Shown in pieces: positions 1 through 8,022 of a stretch of 64,000 nucleotides of DNA; positions within the stretch are counted from its first letter, which is position 1, and each line of letters opens with the position of its first letter. The position numbers were made by a program, and so were the translations under genes. A model generated the notes under the pieces. The model did no database searches and was not told where the DNA came from. It saw only the letters and a list, made by a program, of their open reading frames with translations. Source of the DNA: Verrucomicrobiales bacterium (GTDB taxonomy: Bacteria > Verrucomicrobiota > Verrucomicrobiia > Methylacidiphilales > JAAUTS01). The stretch is taken from assembly GCA_031256975.1 (NCBI GenBank), contig JAIRPN010000016.1, positions 248,001 through 312,000 on the forward strand, given 5' to 3'.

Positions 1-92
1 TCATCGGCGGTGGCATGAATGAAAGCTTCGGCATCGGAAATCACATCTTTAACGTCTTCCACCAATTTTTCTTTTGTAACGGCTTCGCTCAT
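1..92 (-). CDS. DUF883/ElaB-like protein, N-terminal part
   Basis: Only the first 30 codons are in the window, read leftward from ATG at 92. They give a hydrophilic, acidic-rich N-terminus (MSEAVTKEKLVEDVKDVISD, then AEAFIHATAD). This resembles the start of DUF883/ElaB/YqjD proteins, small membrane-tethered proteins that begin with an amphipathic helix containing a DAE-L-x-A-T pattern and end in one membrane segment. The C-terminal membrane helix lies outside the window, so the assignment rests on the N-terminus alone. No clear Shine-Dalgarno sequence precedes the ATG. A gap of 129 bases without a recognisable gene separates it from the RND gene upstream. Confidence 0.55.
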   Translation of the reverse strand, partial: MSEAVTKEKLVEDVKDVISDAEAFIHATAD

Positions 93-221
93 GGGGTTAT
101 TGCAACAAAAAAACGCTCCCGGCGCAACCATTAACACTGCGGGCCATGTCTGCTGCGAAGGAGAGATTCTTCGATAAGGCAAGCCGATTGATGCAAACTT
201 CCGCCTGATAAGGCATGAAGC

Positions 222-3200
222 TTAACTCTCCAGCATTTTCTTCCACTTGTTCGGGGAATACTTGCCCTCGAAGCGGGTCAGACAGCTGTACAGACAGGGC
301 ACCACCAGCAGTGAGAACAGGGTGGAGACAATCACGCCGCCGATCACCACGATGGCCAGCGGGATACGCACCTCGGCTCCCGGCCCCAGACCAAAGGCGG
401 CGGGCACAGCGGCGGCAATGGTGGCGGCGGAGGTCATCAGGATCGGACGCAGGCGGATCGGGCCGCCGGTCAGAATCGCTTCGTGGATCGGCCGGTCATG
501 GTCGAAGCGCTGCCGGTTGAAGAATTCCACCAGCAGGATCGAGTTCTTCTTGGCGATGCCCATCAGCAAAATCAGGCCGATGGCGCTGTACACATTCAGC
601 GAATTGCCGGTGAGATACAGCGACAGGATCGCCCCGGTCAGGGTGAACGGAATCACAATCAGCACCGCCAGCGGATGCACGAAACTGTTGAACTGCGCCG
701 CCAGCACCATGTAGGCAACCAGGAAACCGAGGAAGAAGATGTACCAGATGCCTTGGAAGGTTTCCTTGTTATTCTGGGTGTAACCCACCGGCACGGCCTT
801 GTAATTTTCCGGCAACACCTCGCGGCAAATCCGCATCAAGTCATCCAGCGCCTTGTCCTGCGAGACGCCGGGGGCGTTGTTGGCGAACAGGGTGATGGAG
901 TGCATGCGGTTGATGCGGGTGACGGTCATGAGCGTCGAGGTCAGCTTGGTCTCAGCCACCTCGGTCAACGGCACCATTTCGCCATAGCCGGTGCGAACCA
1001 TGACATTGTTCAAATCCTCGGGCTTGGTCCACTGGCCCTGTTGCAGGCGCAGGCGCACGTCGTAACGGCGGTCGTCGTTGGTGAATTGCCCGGTGCGGAT
1101 GCCGCCAATGGCGGCGTTGACGGTCTGGGCGATGGTTTGCACGGTGACGTTGCTCTGGGCGGCTTTGTCGCGGTTCGGGTAAACATTCAACTGCTTGGCG
1201 CCTTCGCGGTAATCGGTGTCGGCGTCGGTGAACTCGCCGCTCTGGTTCATCCGCTCGATAATTTCGGTCGCCTTGGCATTCAGCACGCCATAATCCGGCC
1301 CGCGCAGGCTGATTTCCAAGGTGGTGCCGCGGTTCGGTGAAAAAGCCCCCTGACTGAGGTCGATCACTTGTATTTTCAGCCCCTTGAATTGTTTCAACTC
1401 CTCGCGCAATTGGGCGCTGATGACCTGCTGCTTTTGCCGTTTGTCACGGTCAACCAGGGTGATGAACATGTTGCCGCTGCTCACCTCGCCGCCACCGTAG
1501 CCGCCGATGTTGGTGAAGGTCTTGGCCACGTAGGGCTTGCTCTTGATCAGGTCCTCCATCTTCTGCATGGTCTCGGAGGTCTTTTCCAGCGAATCGCTCG
1601 GCTTGCCCTGCACCCGCAGCATGAGGGTGCCGATGTCCTGCGATGGCCCCAGTTCCTTTTTCAAATGCGGCAAGATCAGCAGGGAGGCGAGGAACAGTGC
1701 GGAGGAAATTCCCAGCACCAGCGCGCGATGGCGTAACGCGATGCTTAGCGTCCGCCGGTATAACCCGGCCAGTTTGCCGAACCAGCCGTTGACCCAGCGG
1801 GTGACGCGGTTCTCCTTCTCTTCCCTGACCATGAATTGCGAGCAGCGCATCGGCGTCAGCGTGATTGCCTCCAGCAACGACAGCAGCACGGCGACGCTAA
1901 TGACGATGCCGAACTGATACAGGAATTTGCCGACCATCCCGCCGATGAACAACACCGGCGAAAAGATCGCCACCACGCTGATGGTGGAAGCCAGCGCCGC
2001 AAAGGTAATTTCCCGCGCGCCGTCCAGCGCCGCCTGCACCCTGCCTTTGCCCATGCGGTGATGCCGGGCGATGTTTTCCAGCACCATGATGGAGTCGTCC
2101 ACCACGATGCCGACCGCCAGCGACAAGCCCAGCAGGGTGAAAAAGTTCAACGTGAAACCGAGGAAATACATCACGATGAAGGTGCCGATCACCGACATCG
2201 GGATGGAGATCAGCACGTTGACCGTCGACGACCAATTGCCCAAAAAAGCCCAGCACACCAGGCTGGTGATGATGATCGACAGAATCGCCGTAAACTCGGT
2301 CTCGTGAATCGCGTCCCTGGTAAATTTGCTGGAATCATAACGTACGCTCAATTCCATCCCCGGCGGCAGGTCTTTGCGGATTTCCTTGGCTTCCCGAAGA
2401 ATATTATCCACCACCTCAACCGCGTTGGTGCCATTCTGCTTCCTGAAGCCAAGGCCGACACCCACCTTGCCGTCGGAACGGCTGAAGCGCCGGATATCGT
2501 CCAAACCGTCGTCCACCACCGCGATATCGCGGATACGGACCGGGCTCTCGGAAATGCCATTTCCGGCGCGGGAATTGATGATGATATCGCCCATTTCCTT
2601 CGCCGATTTCGCCTCGCCCATCGAGCGGACATTGGATTGCAGGGCCGGATTTTCCAGGTAGCCGCCGGCGATTTCGCTGTGATTGGTTTCCAGGGCGTCG
2701 CGCACGTCGAGGATGGTCAATTCGTATTGCTTGAGTTTGCCGTTGTCGGCCCAGACCCGCATGGTGCGGTTCGACCAGCCGCCAAGCTGCACGTCACCGA
2801 CGCCCGGGATGATCATCATCTTGTCTTCCAGGTTGAGTTCGACGTATTCGATCAAGTCGTGCAGCGGCTTGTCCCAGGTCACCGACATCCACAAAATCGG
2901 CGTGTCGTCGGTGTTCACCTTCACGATGGTCGGCGGATTGGTCTGGTCGGGCAACGCCACGCCCTGCACCTTGGAATTCACTTCCTGCAAGGCGGCGTTG
3001 ATGTCGTAATCGGTGTAAAATTCCAGACGGATGCGGGTGGTCCCCTGCATGATGGTCGACTGGATTTCCTTCAATCCCTGCACGCCGATGACCGCCTGTT
3101 CGAGCGGTTCAACCACCTGGTTCTCCATCACCTCCGGCACCGCGCCGGGCCAGGAGACATTGATGGTCAGGATCGGCGGCGTGACATCCGGCAACTGGCT

Positions 3201-3302
3201 AACCCCGAGCCGCGAGTAGGCAACCGAGCCGAAGATCACGCAGGCTGCCATCATCATCCAGGCAAACACCGGGCGCCGTATAGCCAGGTCGGAAAGAGTC
3301 AT
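222..3302 (-). CDS. RND multidrug efflux transporter, second of a tandem pair (HAE1/AcrB family)
   Basis: A 1026-residue inner-membrane proton-driven exporter of full AcrB length. It starts MTLSDLAIRRPVFAWMMMA, the usual cytoplasmic entry and first membrane helix of HAE1 pumps. The transmembrane-4 relay motif is GIVVDDSIMVLENI, with the paired aspartates, and the transmembrane-10 lysine is kept in GIAKKNSILLVEF. Two large periplasmic porter loops lie at about residues 40-330 and 550-860. Its ATG overlaps the stop of the preceding RND gene (ATGA at 3299-3302), so the two are translationally coupled. Together they resemble heteromeric pumps such as MdtB-MdtC. Substrate is unknown. No adaptor (membrane-fusion) gene is in the operon. 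Confidence 0.93.
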   Translation of the reverse strand: MTLSDLAIRRPVFAWMMMAACVIFGSVAYSRLGVSQLPDVTPPILTINVSWPGAVPEVMENQVVEPLEQAVIGVQGLKEIQSTIMQGTTRIRLEFYTDYDINAALQEVNSKVQGVALPDQTNPPTIVKVNTDDTPILWMSVTWDKPLHDLIEYVELNLEDKMMIIPGVGDVQLGGWSNRTMRVWADNGKLKQYELTILDVRDALETNHSEIAGGYLENPALQSNVRSMGEAKSAKEMGDIIINSRAGNGISESPVRIRDIAVVDDGLDDIRRFSRSDGKVGVGLGFRKQNGTNAVEVVDNILREAKEIRKDLPPGMELSVRYDSSKFTRDAIHETEFTAILSIIITSLVCWAFLGNWSSTVNVLISIPMSVIGTFIVMYFLGFTLNFFTLLGLSLAVGIVVDDSIMVLENIARHHRMGKGRVQAALDGAREITFAALASTISVVAIFSPVLFIGGMVGKFLYQFGIVISVAVLLSLLEAITLTPMRCSQFMVREEKENRVTRWVNGWFGKLAGLYRRTLSIALRHRALVLGISSALFLASLLILPHLKKELGPSQDIGTLMLRVQGKPSDSLEKTSETMQKMEDLIKSKPYVAKTFTNIGGYGGGEVSSGNMFITLVDRDKRQKQQVISAQLREELKQFKGLKIQVIDLSQGAFSPNRGTTLEISLRGPDYGVLNAKATEIIERMNQSGEFTDADTDYREGAKQLNVYPNRDKAAQSNVTVQTIAQTVNAAIGGIRTGQFTNDDRRYDVRLRLQQGQWTKPEDLNNVMVRTGYGEMVPLTEVAETKLTSTLMTVTRINRMHSITLFANNAPGVSQDKALDDLMRICREVLPENYKAVPVGYTQNNKETFQGIWYIFFLGFLVAYMVLAAQFNSFVHPLAVLIVIPFTLTGAILSLYLTGNSLNVYSAIGLILLMGIAKKNSILLVEFFNRQRFDHDRPIHEAILTGGPIRLRPILMTSAATIAAAVPAAFGLGPGAEVRIPLAIVVIGGVIVSTLFSLLVVPCLYSCLTRFEGKYSPNKWKKMLES

Positions 3303-6300
3303 GCGACATGATCCCCGTCGCCCGCGCTTAGCGGCTGGTCGGTCGTCAGCGGTTCGGGTTCAATCTTGTGCCGGGATTCCAGCTTGCTCATCAGCGTGTA
3401 AGCACAGGGCACCACGAACAAGGTAAACGCCGTCGAGATCAACACGCCACCCAGCACGCTAACGGCGAGCGGCACCCGGCTTTCCGCGCCCGGTCCGATC
3501 GCCAGCGCCGGGGGAATCGCCGCTGCCAGGGTCGCCAGGGAGGTCATCAAAATCGGCCGCAGACGGATCGGCCCGGCGACCAGCATCGCGGTTAGCGGGT
3601 CGGCATTGTGTTCGTCGCGCTGGCGGTTGGCGAATTCCACCAGCAGGATCGAGTTTTTCTTCACAATGCCCATCAACAGGATCAGGCCGATCATGCTGTA
3701 CAAATTCAACGACTGCCCGCTAATCATCAGCGCCAGGAACGCGCCGGTCACACTAAACGGCAACGCTAATAACACGGTGAACGGATGCACATAGCTGTTG
3801 AACTGCGAGGCCAGCACCATGTAGGCGATGATAATGCCCAGCCACAACGCGAAACTCAAACTGGCAAAAGCCTCCTGGAACGAGGCCGCGCCGCCGCTGA
3901 GATAAAGATGATAGTTCTTCGGCAACTCCTCCTTGGCGACCTTTTGCGCCAGATCCAGCGCCTTCGACTGCGACACCCCCGGCTTGACGTTGGCGTAGAT
4001 GGTGATGGCCCGCTCGCGCATCTTGCGGGTTAGCGTCTGGTAAGCCTTGACCGTCTCCAGTTTAGCCACCTGGGTGATCGGGATCAACTCGTTGGCCGGA
4101 GTGCGCACCATCAACTTGGAAATGTCATCCGACTGCACACGCTGCTCGCCGTTGAGCCGCATGTTGACGTTGTAACGGCGGTCGCCGTTGGTGAACTGCC
4201 CCTGCACCACGCCGCCGATGGCGTAGGACACTGTGTTGCCCAAGGTCTGCATGCTGACGCCGCTAATGGCCGCATTGTCGCGCAACGGAATGATATGCAC
4301 CTCGTCGACACCGCGTCGCAAATCGGTGTCGAAATCCTGCATCAGCCCGCTGTCACCAAGACGCTTGATAATGCGCTGCGCGGTGTCGTCCAGTTTCCCG
4401 TAATTATCACCGCGAATATTCAACTCAATCGGGAATCCGCGACCCGAAGAGAAATTCCTGGCCCCCAAATCCTGCGGCACGGCATTGAAGTCGGGAATCG
4501 CGTTGAGTTCCTTGCGCAAAATATCCATCAGCTCGTACTGCCCCAGCTTGCGCTGGCTGCCCGGCTTTAGCGTCACGTAAATCGTCGCCATGTTCACCAT
4601 GTCGTCCGAGACATCGCCGTCCGGCTCGCCTTGGTCCAGGGTAAAACCGCCAATCGCCGCGAAGAATCTGTCGACTTCCGGATGGCTTTGCAAAATCTTC
4701 TCCGCCTCGATCAACTTGTCCGAGGTGAAATGCAACGACGATCCGACCGGGGTTTGCGCGCGAATCAGGAATGCGCTTTCGTCCTGCGGCGGCAGGAATT
4801 CCTTGCGTAGCATGAAGCCAACCACCAAGGACAAGGAAAACATCAACAGCGACAGCAAAATCACCTTCCAGCGATGCGCCAAACTCCACTCCAGCCCGCG
4901 TTTGTAACGCGCCGCCAGATTGTCGAACACGCTGTTGGTCCAATGCACGAAACGGCCCGCGCTGTGTCTCGTGGTTAGCGTCTGCGAACAGCGCATCGGC
5001 GTCAACGTGATGGCGTCCAGCAACGACAACAGCACCGCGGCGCTAATGGTGATGCCGAACTGGTAGAAATACTTGCCGATGATGCCTTCCATGAAAATCA
5101 CCGGCAGGAAGATCGCCACCACCGCCGCCGTCGCCGCCACCGCCGCGAAAGTGATTTCCCGCGCGCCGTCCATCGCCGCGCGGATCTTGCCCTTGCCACC
5201 CTCGGCGTGGCGCACGATGTTTTCCAGCACCATGATCGCGTCGTCCACCACGATGCCGATCGCTAACGACAAGCCGAGCAGGGTGAAGAAGTTCAGCGTA
5301 AATCCCATGAAATACACCACGATGAAGGTGCCCATCACCGAGGTCGGAATCGACAACAGTACGTTGAAGGTCGAACTCCACGAGCCGAGGAACAGGTAAC
5401 ACACCAAACCCGTGATTAGCGCCGACAACAGCAAGGTGAACAGGGTATCGTCAATCGCGTCCTTGATAAACTGGGTGCTGTCGAAATTCACTTCGACCTT
5501 GATGTCCTTCGGGATCACCGGCTCCAGATCCTTGAGCTTTTGCTTGATCTCCTTGGCGACGGTGACCGCGTTGGCCCCGGTTTGTTTCTTGATGCCAATC
5601 GCCAACCCGGAGTCACCTTGCATCACGCCAAGGCGCTGGATGTCATCCAAACCGTCCTCGACATAAGCCACGTCCTTGATACGGATGGTGGAGTTGTAAA
5701 TGGATTCGCTGCCGCGCTGTTTGATCTGCACCTTGCCGACTTCCTCCGGCGTCAATCCCTCGCCCATGGTGCGGACGTTGATTTGCGTGTGGGCGTTTTC
5801 CAGATAACCGGACGCGGTCTCAATGTTTTCCTGCGCCAATGCAGTCTGCACGTCGAGAATGGTCAGGTCGTATTGCCTGAGCTTGTCATTATCGACCCAC
5901 ACCCGCAAATTGCGCGGATTGTAACCGCCATACACCACCTGACCGACACCGGGCAGGGTTTGAAATTCGTCCGCCAGCACCGTTTCCACGTATTGCGTCA
6001 ACGCGTGCAGGTCACGCTTGCCGCTAACGGTGAGCAGCATGATCGGCTGTTCATTCGGGTTGATCTTGTTGATGGTCGGCGTGGTGGCGCCAATCGGCAA
6101 ACGCACCGAGGTCAGCTTGGATTGCACCTCGGTCAACGCCGAGTCGATGTCGCGACTGATGTCGAATTCCAGCGTGATGGTCGCCTGTCCCATCTGGATG
6201 CTGGAGGAAATATTGCGCAATCCTTGGGTGGCGATCACCGCGCCCTCGATCGGGTCGACCAATTCCGATTCCATCACGTCTGGCGCCGCGCCGGTCCAGT

Positions 6301-6448
6301 CGAGATTGACCGTCAGCACCGGGAAATCCACATCCGGCACCTCGCTAACGCCGAGCCGTCCGAGGCTGATCGCGCCAAACACAATGAACCCGAACATGAG
6401 CATCCAGGCAAACACCGGGCGGCGGATGGAGAGGTCGGAAAGGATCAT
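3299..6448 (-). CDS. RND multidrug efflux transporter, first of a tandem pair (HAE1/AcrB family)
   Basis: A 1049-residue RND pump starting MILSDLSIRRPVFAWMLMF. It keeps the proton-relay aspartates (GIVVDDAIMVLENI) and the transmembrane-10 lysine (GIVKKNSILLVEF). The C-terminal tail is hydrophilic, about 20 residues longer than its partner's. It is clearly paralogous to the following gene (same start pattern, same membrane motifs, moderate identity in the porter loops), which suggests an old tandem duplication giving a heterotrimer like MdtBC. It begins 4 bases after the stop of the TolC-like gene, so all three genes should be one transcript starting upstream of 7820. Confidence 0.93.
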   Translation of the reverse strand: MILSDLSIRRPVFAWMLMFGFIVFGAISLGRLGVSEVPDVDFPVLTVNLDWTGAAPDVMESELVDPIEGAVIATQGLRNISSSIQMGQATITLEFDISRDIDSALTEVQSKLTSVRLPIGATTPTINKINPNEQPIMLLTVSGKRDLHALTQYVETVLADEFQTLPGVGQVVYGGYNPRNLRVWVDNDKLRQYDLTILDVQTALAQENIETASGYLENAHTQINVRTMGEGLTPEEVGKVQIKQRGSESIYNSTIRIKDVAYVEDGLDDIQRLGVMQGDSGLAIGIKKQTGANAVTVAKEIKQKLKDLEPVIPKDIKVEVNFDSTQFIKDAIDDTLFTLLLSALITGLVCYLFLGSWSSTFNVLLSIPTSVMGTFIVVYFMGFTLNFFTLLGLSLAIGIVVDDAIMVLENIVRHAEGGKGKIRAAMDGAREITFAAVAATAAVVAIFLPVIFMEGIIGKYFYQFGITISAAVLLSLLDAITLTPMRCSQTLTTRHSAGRFVHWTNSVFDNLAARYKRGLEWSLAHRWKVILLSLLMFSLSLVVGFMLRKEFLPPQDESAFLIRAQTPVGSSLHFTSDKLIEAEKILQSHPEVDRFFAAIGGFTLDQGEPDGDVSDDMVNMATIYVTLKPGSQRKLGQYELMDILRKELNAIPDFNAVPQDLGARNFSSGRGFPIELNIRGDNYGKLDDTAQRIIKRLGDSGLMQDFDTDLRRGVDEVHIIPLRDNAAISGVSMQTLGNTVSYAIGGVVQGQFTNGDRRYNVNMRLNGEQRVQSDDISKLMVRTPANELIPITQVAKLETVKAYQTLTRKMRERAITIYANVKPGVSQSKALDLAQKVAKEELPKNYHLYLSGGAASFQEAFASLSFALWLGIIIAYMVLASQFNSYVHPFTVLLALPFSVTGAFLALMISGQSLNLYSMIGLILLMGIVKKNSILLVEFANRQRDEHNADPLTAMLVAGPIRLRPILMTSLATLAAAIPPALAIGPGAESRVPLAVSVLGGVLISTAFTLFVVPCAYTLMSKLESRHKIEPEPLTTDQPLSAGDGDHVA

Positions 6449-6452
6449 AGAC

Positions 6453-7820
6453 TCACTTCTTCGTCACCGTCTCGTCGTTGGCGCCGGTCTTGACCGTTCC
6501 GGCGGCAACATGCAATTGAATCAAATTCAGTCTGGCATTGGCATCCGCGTCGGCATAGGCGCGGCGATTTTGGAAATAGGTTTGTTGCGCGGTAATGACG
6601 TCGAGATAGGCGGCAACCCCGTGCGTGTAGTCATCCTTGACCGCCTCGTAATAGAGCTGCGACACCCGCGCCGCTTCCTCGGCCTCGAAAGTCTGCCCGA
6701 GCGAGGAATTGAAACTGGCAAACACCGAACGCAAATCCTGGTCAGCCTCGCGGCGCAATTCGTCGACCTGCAACTGGCTTTGGGTGAAAACCGCCTGTTG
6801 CTGGCGGATTTGCGCGTTGATCAAGCCGCCGTCGAAAATCGGCAGGCTAATGGTGAAACCGAAGGAATATTCCTGGTCGGAGGACGGGTCCTGCGCCAGG
6901 TAATAGTTGCCGTTTAGCGACACTTGCGGCCAGCGCGCGCCCTTGGCGACCGACAATTGCCGTTCCGCCGAGCGCATCGAGGCCACCGCCGACAGAATGT
7001 CCGGGCGGTCGCCCAGCTTGGTCAAATACGCCTCGATCACGCCTGCTGTCGGGAACGGCAGCGTGTCGCGCAGCTTGAAATCGTTGGCCGGCTTGCCGAT
7101 ATAAAACGCCATATTCTCCCGCGCCGCCGCCAGTGCGCCGCGCATTTGCTCGATGGCAACGTTGTTGGTCGCCATATTGGCCTGTCCCTGCAACAAGTCC
7201 GCCGGACGCGAACGGCCAATCTTCACCCGGCGTTCCAATTCCTTCACCTGGTCCTGGTAGGCTTTTTGCAAATCGTTGAGAATTTCGAGGTCGCGCTCGT
7301 ATTGCAGGATATTATAAAAAGCCAGCGCCACGTTCTGGTACAAAGTCTGGTAGGCGCGGCTCAAGGTATACCTGTCGGCCAGCACCTGCTCTTTCGCCGC
7401 ACCGATGCGGTTGGTATTGGCAAAGCCGTCAAACAGTGTGACATTGCCGGTAATGGCATTGTAGGAACTGTAGGAACGGCCGCTAACCACGCGGTTGTCC
7501 TGGATTTGCGCCCCGGTCTTGTTGAAAAAATTCTGCGAGTTGACGAAATTCACCGTCGGGAACAGGCTGGCGATGGCCTGGCGGTAACTGGCCTGGGCGG
7601 CAACGATATCCTGGGCGCTAATGGCGAGCGTGTCACTGCGGATTGCCGCCAGTTGAAAGCAGGCGTCCAAATCAAGCGATTGGTCATCCGCCGTTTTTGC
7701 GGCGTCAACCGGCAGGGCTTTCCGAATCTCTTGCGCCGGCGACACGGCCGCTAACAGCAATAGAACACAACCGGCCAGCCCCACAAATCCGGCCGGTAAT
7801 TTCACACCGTAACATTTCAT
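6453..7820 (-). CDS. TolC-family outer membrane efflux protein
   Basis: A 455-residue outer membrane factor. The N-terminus is a signal peptide (hydrophobic stretch AGCVLLLLAAVSPAQ). The mature part has the two OEP repeats: long alpha-helical hairpins at about residues 45-230 and 260-440, with typical TolC-like phrases such as AIASLFPTVNF and QVSLNGNYYLAQDP before beta strands. It should form the trimeric channel for the two RND pumps encoded directly downstream. It is the first gene of the operon. The region in front of it holds a promoter-like sequence and an intrinsic terminator (separate entries), so expression may be attenuated. Confidence 0.9.
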   Translation of the reverse strand: MKCYGVKLPAGFVGLAGCVLLLLAAVSPAQEIRKALPVDAAKTADDQSLDLDACFQLAAIRSDTLAISAQDIVAAQASYRQAIASLFPTVNFVNSQNFFNKTGAQIQDNRVVSGRSYSSYNAITGNVTLFDGFANTNRIGAAKEQVLADRYTLSRAYQTLYQNVALAFYNILQYERDLEILNDLQKAYQDQVKELERRVKIGRSRPADLLQGQANMATNNVAIEQMRGALAAARENMAFYIGKPANDFKLRDTLPFPTAGVIEAYLTKLGDRPDILSAVASMRSAERQLSVAKGARWPQVSLNGNYYLAQDPSSDQEYSFGFTISLPIFDGGLINAQIRQQQAVFTQSQLQVDELRREADQDLRSVFASFNSSLGQTFEAEEAARVSQLYYEAVKDDYTHGVAAYLDVITAQQTYFQNRRAYADADANARLNLIQLHVAAGTVKTGANDETVTKK

Positions 7821-7840
7821 GCAAACGCTGATTTTGCCAC

Positions 7841-7874
7841 AAAAAAAGGCAGTCGTGAATTCATTCGCGACTGC
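7841..7874 (-). terminator. Intrinsic terminator in the leader of the tolC-RND operon (possible attenuator)
   Basis: The arms 7849-7858 and 7865-7874 form a 10-bp stem (one G-U pair on the leftward transcript), extendable inward. On the minus strand the stem is followed directly by seven T (A-run 7841-7847). It lies between the putative promoter (7889-7917) and the tolC ATG (7820). Since the gene to the right is divergent, it can only stop transcripts heading into tolC or a very short leader RNA. Confidence 0.7.
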
Positions 7875-7888
7875 TTGTGGACAACACT

Positions 7889-7917
7889 ATTAAATTCATT
7901 TTCCTAAAAATTCGCAA
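7889..7917 (-). promoter_or_regulatory. Putative promoter of the tolC-RND operon
   Basis: On the minus strand TTGCGA (7917-7912), a 17-base spacer and TTTAAT (7894-7889). Transcription would start near 7882, only about 8 bases before the terminator hairpin. Confidence 0.4.
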
Positions 7918-7981
7918 CCTTAAACACCGTCGCCACCGGAAGGTTACAAATAATTTACCTTGGCAACCTTTCGGCATAAAT

Positions 7982-8010
7982 TTGACTTCATTCGTTAAAA
8001 TGCTCATCAT
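7982..8010 (+). promoter_or_regulatory. Putative promoter of the O-antigen ligase gene
   Basis: TTGACT (7982-7987), 17-base spacer, CATCAT (8005-8010). The predicted start of transcription (about 8017) leaves a leader of about 6 bases before ATG 8023, and no Shine-Dalgarno sequence is seen. Confidence 0.4.
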
Positions 8011-8022
8011 TAGCCACTTCGC

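Noticed and set aside
1836-3311. Long rightward open frame (491 codons) opposite the RND gene, and a similar 503-codon one at 11934-13445 opposite clpC
   Set aside because: Both are antisense shadows of highly conserved genes; the translations are low-complexity His/Gln/Arg-rich with no family pattern.
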